20,211 nucleotides of DNA, taken from Actinomortierella ambigua (lineage: Eukaryota; Mortierellomycota; Mortierellomycetes; Mortierellales; Mortierellaceae). The DNA lies in assembly GCA_016098155.1 (NCBI GenBank), contig JAAAJB010000618.1, positions 1-20,211 on the forward strand, written 5' to 3'. The notes below the pieces were generated by a model. That model ran no database searches. It saw nothing but the letters and a program-made list of their open reading frames with translations, and was not told the origin of the DNA. The translations under genes and the position numbers were made by a program. Shown here piece by piece: positions 1-8,211 of the stretch. Within the stretch, counting starts at the first letter, position 1, and each line of letters opens with the position of its first letter.

Positions 1-2
1 AG

Positions 3-167
3 CAAGGATTTGCAGCAGCACAGCATGGCCTTGCACGAATGTACGAGAAAGGTCGTGGTGTCACTTTGGACAAGGGCGAGGCGATTAAGTGGTACCGGAA
101 GGCTGCTGTTCAAGGACATGTGGATGCAAAGGATCGCATGGAGTTTCTTCAAAAGCAATTGGACTAA
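3..167 (+). CDS. Sel1-like repeat protein, C-terminal end (partial)
   Basis: Only the last 54 codons lie in the window; the 5' part is outside. The reading frame ends at TAA 165-167. The translated piece contains one clear Sel1-type repeat: AAQHGLARMYEKGRGV, then DKGEAIKWYRKAAVQGHVDA, then a short hydrophilic tail ending KQLD. Sel1 repeats are TPR-like alpha-alpha hairpins that act as protein-protein adaptors; in fungi they occur in chitin synthase activators (Skt5/Chs4 type), Hrd3-like ERAD proteins and many kinase-linked or uncharacterised proteins. Which of these this is cannot be told from one repeat. No AATAAA is evident just downstream. The call of a Sel1 repeat is firm; the protein identity is open. 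Confidence 0.85.
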   Translation, partial: QGFAAAQHGLARMYEKGRGVTLDKGEAIKWYRKAAVQGHVDAKDRMEFLQKQLD

Positions 168-1021
168 AAGCTCGTATTGACACCTCATCATGTTGCTTTG
201 TCAGCCACATATTGTCTGGTCCGAATATCTCTAATGGTTTCAAGGAAGACAACCTTCCTGAATGACTGAGATCCTATCTCGCCTGAGCAGCCATGTCGAC
301 ATCAAATGATGACAAGCCGACGTATGGCGTATCATGTTGACATGTTGACAGTATATGGGAGTGGGAAAAAACGTATCTGACAGGGGCAATCTGTAAGTGG
401 ATCATTCATCTATGATTTGTATCGAACACGTTTCAAGGCATCGATTTCGACTTTGCGCCATCTATCGTAGCCAAAGCCCATGGAAAGAGAGCTTCTTGGT
501 GTCATTTTTTACAGTCTATGAAACTGGCTAGTGAATGGCAGTACACATCGACAACATGACGATGTTCACTCAACATGTGGGAGTAGTCAACAATAGGCGC
601 TCCGGATCCTTAATATGACAGTGGATCCGGGGAAATGGTAGAAATCAGGTATGGGGAACAACATCTGGAACTCTGACAGTGAAACGATGCGACCAAGAAG
701 CTGATGTGAAGCGAAAAGGCATTTGGGAGTCACTCTGCTGGGTGGTAGTAATTCAGAGCTGGCCATGGCGGAAGAGCATTTGGTAGTACATAACTACGTT
801 GTGAAGCTGTTCATCGGCCACTCAGCAACTGGATATACAAAGGCCTGGGGCTACGTGTGAAGAAGCGTAGAGAAAAGCACCAAAATTCATCTCCCCGCAG
901 CGTCCGTCGTGGCGTGAGCTCCCTCGCTCACAGCAGACCTTGATAAATTTATGCGAGACAGACCATCCAGAAGTATCACGCCCTAAATTAAAGTTTTACA
1001 CCGTTTGTTCATCACAATAGC
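168..1021. other. Intergenic region: 3' end of the Sel1 gene and GalT promoter
   Basis: About 850 bases with no convincing coding frame on either strand. It must hold the 3' UTR of the Sel1-repeat gene and the promoter of the GalT gene. Visible elements are a perfect 8-base inverted repeat (602-630), a small direct repeat of ATGTTGAC near 333-350, a GC-box-like CCCCGC at 893-898 that resembles the core of Mig1/CreA carbon-repressor sites, and an AT-rich TATA-like GATAAATTTATG near 943-954, about 75 bases before the start codon. All functional roles are inference. Confidence 0.5.
602..630. repeat. Inverted repeat CCGGATCC-N13-GGATCCGG
   Basis: The arms at 602-609 and 623-630 are perfect reverse complements with a 13-base AT-rich spacer. 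It lies about 400 bases upstream of the GalT start codon. The outer CCGG...CCGG layout is reminiscent of the paired CGG triplets bound by Zn2Cys6 regulators, but the spacing differs from the Gal4 site (CGG-N11-CCG), so no regulator is assigned. Confidence 0.45.
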
Positions 1022-2617
1022 ATGCATTCCGAATTCGACTTTTCACATTATTCGCATCGTCGCTTCAACCCATTGACAAACTCGTGGGTCCTGTGCTCGC
1101 CCCACCGGACACAGCGTCCTTGGCAGGGCAAGACAGAAGAGGATGACCCAGCCGACCGTCGACCCCAACGTGATCCAACCTGCTACCTCTGTCCAGGCAA
1201 CACGCGTGCTGGAGGATTGTTAAGGAACCCAGACTACACCACCACCTTTGTTTTTGAGAATGATTTCCCTGCTGTCCAGCGTGATCAGCCCTCGTTCAAT
1301 CCTCAGGCGGGTGGAGGTAAGAACTTTTGGAGATATCCCTCTCTCTTGCTCTCCTTTTTTGTGTTTTTCGTGCAAGATAAGGATAAACGAGTAGGACCGT
1401 TTTGTGTGAGAATCAACGTCCCTTCGATCGGGCACTTCAACTTTTCAAAGTGCTCCACTCGAAACGAAAGCATGCGAACCTCCTTCCCCCTCGTCCCCCC
1501 TCTCTAATATACAATGTGACCCCCCCCCCTCCTATCAATCTCCTCATTTCAACTTGCACAGCGACTCCAAACCCACTCCTCCGAACCGAATCCGTGCGTG
1601 GAGAATGCCACGTCATCTGCTTCACGCCCCGGCACGACAAGACCATGGCCGAGATGACCGAGCCCGAGCTCCTGCCCGTCATCGACACCTGGACCGACCT
1701 CTTCCAGACCCTGTCTGTCAAGGACCACGTCGGCCACGTCCAGATCTTTGAGAACAAGGGCGCCATCATGGGCTGCTCCAACCCACACCCGCACGGCCAG
1801 TGCTGGGCCACCGAGGACATCCCTCAGGAGCCCGCAACAGAGTTGCTCAGCCTGCGCCGGTACCGCGAAGAGCACCCGGGGCGTTGTCTCCTGTGTGATT
1901 ATGTCAAGACGGAACAAGACCATGACCGTCGTTGTCAGGCCACTTCATCGCCAACAACAGCAGCAGCAGCAGCAATAACAACTCATGCCAAGGTGGGCAC
2001 GACGACCGAGCCCGAAGGAACCCGCATCGTCTGCGAGAACGCATCCTTTGTCTGTGTGGTACCCTTTTGGGCGATCTGGCCCTTTGAGACACTGGTCCTG
2101 GCCAAGCAACACGTGGCGACCTTAGCCGACCTGGATGACCAGCAAAAGCGCGATCTGGCCAACATCCTGCGCCGTATCACCTGTCGTTACGACAACCTCT
2201 TCCACTGCTCGTTTCCGTACTCGATGGGCATCCACCAGGCGCCCTGTGTCACGACGACCAACAACGAACATGCGGACGAGATGCACGGCTTGGCCCACCT
2301 TCACTTGCATTTTTATCCGCCGCTTCTCCGAAGCGCTACCGTCAAGAAGTTTTTGGTCGGGTATGTTTGTTGATTTTTCCCCCCTTATTCACCTCGGACG
2401 CTCGACAAAAAAAAATAGAATGCATTCTGACAAGCTCACAAAAACTTTTTTTTTGTTTGTTTCTTTGTGGGCGGTGACCAGGTTCGAGTTGATGGCTCAA
2501 GCACAACGCGACTTGACTCCAGAGCAAGCTGCCCGTCGACTGATCGACTGCTCTGAAGTCCATTACAAGACTCTGGCAAACACTACTTCCACTACCCCTG
2601 CCAAGGAAACGTCGTAG
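1022..2617 (+). CDS. GAL7: Galactose-1-phosphate uridylyltransferase (GAL7/GalT)
   Basis: Exons 1022-1316, 1562-2360 and 2482-2617 join in frame (phase 1, then phase 2) to give 409 residues. The enzyme exchanges UMP between UDP-glucose and galactose-1-phosphate in the cytosolic Leloir pathway. The N-terminal zinc-binding CxxC is seen as CYLC (C54, C57). NPLLRTESVRGEC follows directly after the first junction. The active-site motif is NPHPHGQCWA with HPHGQ at 174-178; the second His is the expected uridylylated nucleophile. The C-terminal half has VPFWAIWPFETLVLAKQHV and RYDNLFHCSFPYSMGIHQAP. Introns are 245 and 121 bases with GTAAGA and GTATGT donors. Between CDYVKTE and GTRIVCEN there is an extra Thr/Ala-rich stretch of about 35 residues, partly made by a CAG/CAA run (1958-1980), absent from typical GalT proteins. 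Downstream it converges on the LARP gene. Confidence 0.96.
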
Positions 2618-2923
2618 AACTTGTTTTGTTTTTGGTGTTTTTTAATTTTTTTGTTTTGTAGAAGCATATGGAACAAAGAAAACAAATCACGACTAACAAA
2701 GACACACAAAATCAAATGAATACAAGAACACAGCGAAAAAAAGCAAAGAATACGAAGGAATAACAGGGAAACGAGGGAGGGAAACACAAAATAACTGGAA
2801 AAAGGAGTGACAAGAGTGTAATCAAGGAATCGGAATAGGGGGGCGAGAGATGGTCAAGGAAAGATTGGTTTTGTTTTCTTCACCTTTGGAGTGGGGAGGG
2901 GACATCCACCCATCACACCCAAC
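2618..2923. terminator. Convergent 3' ends of GalT (+) and LARP4-like (-)
   Basis: The two stop codons are 306 bases apart, tail to tail. The plus strand just after GalT is T-rich with TTTTTAATTTTTTTG (2639-2653); the minus strand reading out of the LARP gene is also T-rich. No canonical AATAAA is seen on either strand, so the poly(A) signals must be degenerate. The two 3' UTRs probably overlap. No gene is seen in the interval. Confidence 0.6.
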
Positions 2924-5900
2924 TCAACCTTGGTTAATCTCGCCTGAAGTTTCTGCTGTATCGGTCACACATGGCTGCGATGGCTGCTTGAGTGCAGAAG
3001 CGTAGCTGAAGCCCACGGACAACTTGGAGGAGGAAGAGGATGATGATGATGATGAAACACCCTTTCGCGATGCTGTCGAGCTAGGCGGTGCCGCCATCGT
3101 CATTGGCGGGAAAAGCGCTTCATCGAAAACACTGGGCACCGCTAAGGAAGCAGAATCGCCACCACCGTTGCGGCCTCGTCCACGGCGCCCCGATGGATGA
3201 CGTTGTTGTTGCTGCTGCTGCTTGGGCTCCTGGTGGCGTGGATGGCCATCCTCGTTAGCTTGGTCTTTTTCTACTTTCTCGGCAGATTGCTTGGGCTGAC
3301 TAGCCTTGGGCTGCTGACCTTTGGCCGTCCATCCAGAGCCAGCTTTTGTAAGCGACTGTTGCTCGCCCTCGGCAATCACCTGTGATAATGGTACTGGATT
3401 CAGCGGAGGACTTTCCGAGTCAGGAATCGGTGTCGAATGCTGAGATGAGTAACCCTCTGAAGAGGTATAAAAAAAGTTGGAACAAAGGGGATTCACATGT
3501 TAGGAATTACAATTCGCATAGAAAAAAAAGAGGGGGGGGGCACTGAGTTGCACCATTCCAACTGTCAGGGCCTACCTGCTTGATCTGACTGGCTGGCATC
3601 GCTCGAAGGCTTTGGAGCACTGGGGAGATCTGACTTCTTCGCCTGGTGGCTACCTGCGATGGACATTTGTGATATGATATTGCCGAGTCTGCCAACAGAA
3701 CTGCTAGGGTACTCATCCCGTTCAGTCCAGTCCACTGCTGTCGCCGCCGATGCTGACGACGACTGAGAAGTATCACCCGCTGTCGTTGACAGTTCTTCCG
3801 CAACACTGGAATCCTGTGGCCCTTCGTGACGTTTAGGAGTCGGCTGCTGGCGTGCTCCAGGCTTGGCCATACGTTGCTCACGATAGTCTTGACGACCTTG
3901 ATTACGACTAGTCCTCTGGTGCGGTGGTGTATAAGACGCGGATACCGCAGCCTGCATGCTGTCCTCAGTAGCTACCGAACCGACGACGGAAACATAAGGC
4001 TCGGTTTGTACAATTGAACTGGCCGTGGTTATGGGCATGGCGTGCTCTTGCCTCTGTCGCCTCTCAAAGTTGGCACCACCACCTCCTCCTCTTCCTTCTT
4101 CGGTCAAGCACCCTGTCGGCTCAACATGTTCCGCTGTCAACAGTCCCTCCGAGCGATCGTGACGACGCCCAGGTCGTTGCCTCGAGCCATCCGAGAATGA
4201 GTTCCGGCGATGCTCGACGCCCAATGCATTACGTTCTCCTTCTGCCTGCCGACGATGATGTTGTGGCTGATGATGGTACTGCTGCTGGCCACCTCGGCGT
4301 CCTTGCTTACGAGTCTCTTCTGCTCTGCGACCCTTGGCTCCTGCTCCAAAGCCCATATCATTGTTGCGCCGTGCTGGCCCTGGGTTGACCAAGCCAGTGC
4401 TTCCTGCCGGGCCATTTGGTATGTAAGGGACTGGGTAAAACGGTGTGTTGAGGGGGGCGGATGGTGGGTATCCTTGTCCGAACGGGTATTGTGTGGATGG
4501 AGCCCAAGATTGATCAGAGAGACCTAAAATCGGTGAATAGAGGAGTGTGAGGAGGAGGGGGTTTTTTTTTCACAGTGAAAGGAAGTCACCCTTGAACTTT
4601 GTCGCTAGTCCACTTACCACATGGCGGAACCGAGTATCCTGTGGGTGGCACCTGTTGAATATATTCCGCAACGTAACAAAGACGAGATAGATGTGTTACA
4701 GCTGCTGATCTGGACGTGTTCACCAACGACTGATCTGTCATTCAACACACCCGGCGTATTACATGGCTATTTTCGTCAGCGGGAAAGCGTCGGTACTGCT
4801 GAGGACCTTCAATCAAGGTGTCGTCGTTAAAGCCACCCGTGCTCCACTCAGGAATGACATCCTGGGATGATTTTCTTGATTCCCGTGTAGTAGAAGATGA
4901 GTGTGCCCTGAAACTTTTTTTTTAGTGAGGAAGTTAGTACGTGTTAGTTGAAGATCTCGAGATCGATGCCCCAAGATTGTTATTTTGTTGTCCACTTAAA
5001 AAAAGGGGGAAGGAGGGGAGGATGCTTACTCTAGGCCTGCCAATGTCGTGGTTGACTTGAGCCGCCCAGCAATGGGAATATCTCGAATGCATTTGCCTCT
5101 TGTGAATGCGAGCATCGCTAGTGCCTTCTCCTCGGACGCAAAGTCAACGAACCAATTGTTGCCCACCTCCTTGGTAATCGCCACGGGGCTACATTGGCCC
5201 TCAATCTCAAATACCTGCCGGATCTCGTCCTCCGTTGTGTCCAGTGATAGATCCCGCAAGATGAGTGTTGTCCGCGGCCGCTTGACAACGTTTGGCTTCA
5301 CCATTGTCCCTGCTTCGTTCACAATCACAAGTGATGACCTCCGCAAAGCCTCGACAATCTCACTAATTTCATTCGTCAACGCTCTGACCATCTTGAAGTC
5401 AGCAATGACGGATATCGGAAGAAACTGCTTTTCGTCCATGTGTGACACTATATTTCACAGAAGATCAGGGGTACTGAAACTCGTTAGGCAAAAAACATGT
5501 CATATTTGCCAAACCCTCCTATGTCATACCATGTTGAGACTCTTCCTTACACAAGTACTTGTCCACCATGAGGTTCCTGGGAGAGAAGTACCACTCAAGC
5601 TGCTCTTGGAGTCGATCTTTTCTATGGTCTATTCAAAGAGATTGATGCATCAGTTTTTCTTTTCTTATTTTTTGTACGAGCATTTGGTGCAAGAGAATCC
5701 TGATTTCTTACCTTCCCCGCCGCTCGTTGCCTCTGCTCCTTTAGCCCCACTGCTGCTTGACACAGTACTTTCCGTCTCACTAGCCCTATCGGGATTGCCA
5801 AGGACCACCTCGACATCTTCTTGATCATCGGCGGATACTGGGTGATGGCCCTCACGGCGACGTGATGGTGAGTCTTGAAAAGTGATCATATGACCAGGTG

Positions 5901-6858
5901 GACTCAATAGAACGGACGGGGGAGGAGGAGAAGGGCCAAAAGATATGTACCCCCATGGTGGTGGGTACTGGCCCATTGATGCCATCGGTGGCGGCACGAC
6001 TGGCTTTAGGTTGTGAGGGTAAGCAGAGGCGGCGTTTGGGACTGTGGTAGACGAGTGAGGGGTAAAGGCTGGTGACGGGTACATGGCAACACTTCCTGCA
6101 GGGAGCTGTGTCTTGATGAATCGTTTGGCTACAGGATGCTGATGTCCTGATGCATGTCCATGATACTGGAGCTGATCGGGTGAAGCATATGGTACTCCAT
6201 ACTGGGCACCATTCGCACCCAGTGCTGCTTCGTCGTTCGCATGATAAGCCGCCATCCCGCCTGGGTGTGGGGTGAGGTGCGGCGATGAGCCGTGCGTGTT
6301 GTAATCCTGCCGGGGTGATCGTGTGGAAGAGCTGGAAGGACCGCTGGGCCGGACGCTATAGAGATGAGTAGGGCTACCAGCCTGATCAGGGGAGCGCATC
6401 GGGGCAGAGCCTCCCCAGACTGCGCCTCTGGAGACGATTTGACTTTCACGATGGGGGAAGGTGTTGTTCTCATAGGTATGAACAGGATTCTGGCCATGAC
6501 CGTAGCCGAATGGCCGGTTGCTGTTGTTGTTATTGTTGTTGGCGCCATACAGAATCTGGGGCTGTTGCTCATAGGCCGAATCTGCAACCCGTCGAGGATC
6601 CCCAACCCCGATGTTATTTCGTGGCATCCTGTTGCTGTATCCATGAGCTTTTTTTGATCGTCCCCGACCTTGACCTTGACCTTGACCTTGTCCCTGCCCA
6701 TGGCCATGGCCGTGCATGGCTGGGCCAGATACGACTTGCTGTTGCCGCGGCGGATGAGGTCGTGATGGCACGGGCTTGCCAAGAGGGGCTAGACGAAAGG
6801 GTTGAGATGACGAAGGTGCGGGCTGGGGATGACCAGCTGGGTGATGTTCGTGCATCAT
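2924..6858 (-). CDS. La-related protein, LARP4-like (La motif + RRM)
   Basis: Seven coding exons on the minus strand, 6858-5712, 5628-5530, 5447-5030, 4907-4763, 4651-4618, 4523-3576 and 3456-2924, join in frame to 1107 residues. Introns are 81-120 bases with CTAAC-type branch sites (a perfect TACTAAC before exon 4). Residues 1-382 are disordered and rich in His, Gly, Gln, Pro and Asn, with a GQ repeat and an Asn run. The La motif (about 385-467) shows EQLEWYFSPRNLMVDKYL and MDEKQFLPISVIADF. The RRM follows at about 473-546 with TTLILRDL, NNWFVDF and PIAGRLKS. The La-motif/RRM order and sequence match LARP4 rather than LARP1 or genuine La. LARP4 proteins bind poly(A)/mRNA 3' ends and poly(A)-binding protein in the cytoplasm. 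The C-terminal half is low complexity with Arg/Gly, poly-Gln and poly-Ser tracts and ends with a conserved-looking SVGFSYASALKQ. The start is the first ATG after an in-frame stop (6927-6925). Exon 5 is only 34 bases. Confidence 0.88.
6666..6690. repeat. 6-bp tandem repeat encoding Gly-Gln in LARP exon 1
   Basis: The plus strand reads GACCTT four times in a row. On the coding (minus) strand this is an in-frame hexamer that encodes the repeated Gly-Gln dipeptide in the disordered N-terminus, flanked by His-Gly and Gly-Arg dipeptides. Such hexamers expand and contract by slippage, so length variation between strains is likely. Confidence 0.8.
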
Positions 6859-7021
6859 TTTGTTTTCTCGAAAGACGGGGACTATGACGAGGTGGTTTTT
6901 TGTTTTTGGGTGGAGAGAGGCGGGTTATTGTGGGAAAAAGAAGGGTGACAGTGGTACGAATGCTCGGCGTATTGACAGGATCCGATGGGGCGCAAGGCTC
7001 GAAAGTCTCCGATTCACCAAG

Positions 7022-7293
7022 CTGAGAAGATAGAAGAGAGAGAGAGAGAGAGAGAAAGAGAAGGGTGGTGAGGACACCACTGTACAAGTGCTCGCTGGGA
7101 TCCTTTTCGAGGAACAGGGAGAGGTTTTGGAAAGGAGGGAGCGCAACAGACTCTTGTCAAGGAGCCTATGGAGGTCGAGGGGTAGCGTGTATCGATGAGA
7201 AAGAAGCTAAAAGCTGAAAGGCACGTCACTTATCATGTCAAAGGTAGCAACGATCACTTGAATGTTGGAGCTTGATAAACATGATGAACTTAC
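7022..7293 (-). other. Predicted 5'-leader intron of the LARP4-like gene
   Basis: On the minus strand a consensus donor GTAAGT begins at 7293. A long CT repeat is followed by the acceptor CTTCTCAG ending at 7022, giving a 272-base intron. The downstream exon would run from 7021 into the start codon at 6858. Neither frame at the junction leads into the LARP frame without a stop (in-frame TAA at 6927-6925), so I read this as an untranslated-leader intron. The exon upstream of the donor has a Ser-rich open frame, so an alternative N-terminus cannot be fully excluded. Confidence 0.5.
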
Positions 7294-8075
7294 ACTGGTG
7301 CTGCAGCTGTGTTGTGGGAGGAAGAGGAGGAGGAGGGGGGGAGGCTGCTGCTGCTGCTATTACTTGGAGAGACCTTGGGGTCAGGAACAGTCGATGCAAT
7401 GGCACGCAAACAAAATGACAAACAATACAACAGGGGAGGGGGGGAGAGAGGCAAGAAAAAAAAGGAGGAGAAAGTGAGAGAGAAATAGAGAGGAAGAGAG
7501 AGGAAGAGAGAGAGAGAGAGCAAAGGAAAGGGGGATGAGAGATTTCAAATGGGTCTGAGGAAAGACAGCGAATTCAAGTTGACAGAAGACAGGGAGGAAA
7601 GGAAGAAAGAGAGAGAAGAAAGAGCGGACAGGAGAGAGAGAGAAGAGAGAAGAGAAAGTAGGATGAAATGACATTACATGGAAAGCAGCGACAACTACAA
7701 CAACACACAGAGTAATTCTGCTGTCCCCAAAGGGGCGAGTGGTGGCGCGTGAAATGAGGTGTGGGTTTGGGTGTGGGAGAAAGAAAAAAGCAACCAAACG
7801 GGGGGCACTTCTGACCCACCCACAGGGGAACACAAGCAGACTTTCCTCCCTCCCACTCTCCTTTACTTCGGCTAGGCCCGAGGGGAAAAAGACCAAAGAA
7901 CATGGACAGAACCAACCAATGAATAACCCACGAACCTACTACTCTGGTAAGAAGGGAGGAAGGGGGGGGTAGAAGCACGATCTGGGAGGAGTGGCAATGT
8001 GGATATTGCCTACGCACCCCCCCCCCAGCGAGATACCACCACCAAAACTCTATTTTCGACGTTCGTCGCGGTTCC
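7294..8075. promoter_or_regulatory. LARP4-like leader and promoter, purine/pyrimidine-skewed
   Basis: About 780 bases between the LARP leader intron and the Rab5 poly(A) signal. From about 7430 to 7670 the plus strand is almost pure GA (CT on the transcribed strand) with several (GA)n microsatellites, typical of a fungal pyrimidine-rich leader or core promoter. An ATTGG/CCAAT box lies near 7916-7920. A run of ten C sits at 8017-8026. Several open frames cross this stretch but they consist of Ser/Leu/Phe or Arg/Glu repeats imposed by the skew and are not genes. Confidence 0.5.
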
Positions 8076-8081
8076 TTTATT
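8076..8081 (-). terminator. AATAAA poly(A) signal of the Rab5 gene
   Basis: The minus strand reads AATAAA at 8081-8076, about 130 bases beyond the Rab5 stop codon, in a suitable position for 3'-end formation. Confidence 0.7.
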
Positions 8082-8211
8082 ACGGCCTCATAAATCGTGA
8101 CGAAGAAAAAAAAAGCCTGTACTATTGGTTGACTGGAATGCGGGGAAGGGAGGGGGGAGGCGGGAATGGAGAGCTTGGGCATCGTGCCTTGGACAGAACC
8201 TGTACATTTCT

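Noticed and set aside
2481..2489. GGTTCGAGT resembling a tRNA B box
   Set aside because: It lies at the acceptor and start of GalT exon 3, encodes conserved residues, and has no A box or cloverleaf around it. No tRNA was found anywhere in the window.
7290..8182. Minus-strand and plus-strand open frames in the GA/CT-rich stretch
   Set aside because: They are runs of Ser, Leu, Phe or Arg/Glu created by the simple-sequence composition, lack conserved motifs, and overlap the LARP leader and the Rab5 3' UTR.
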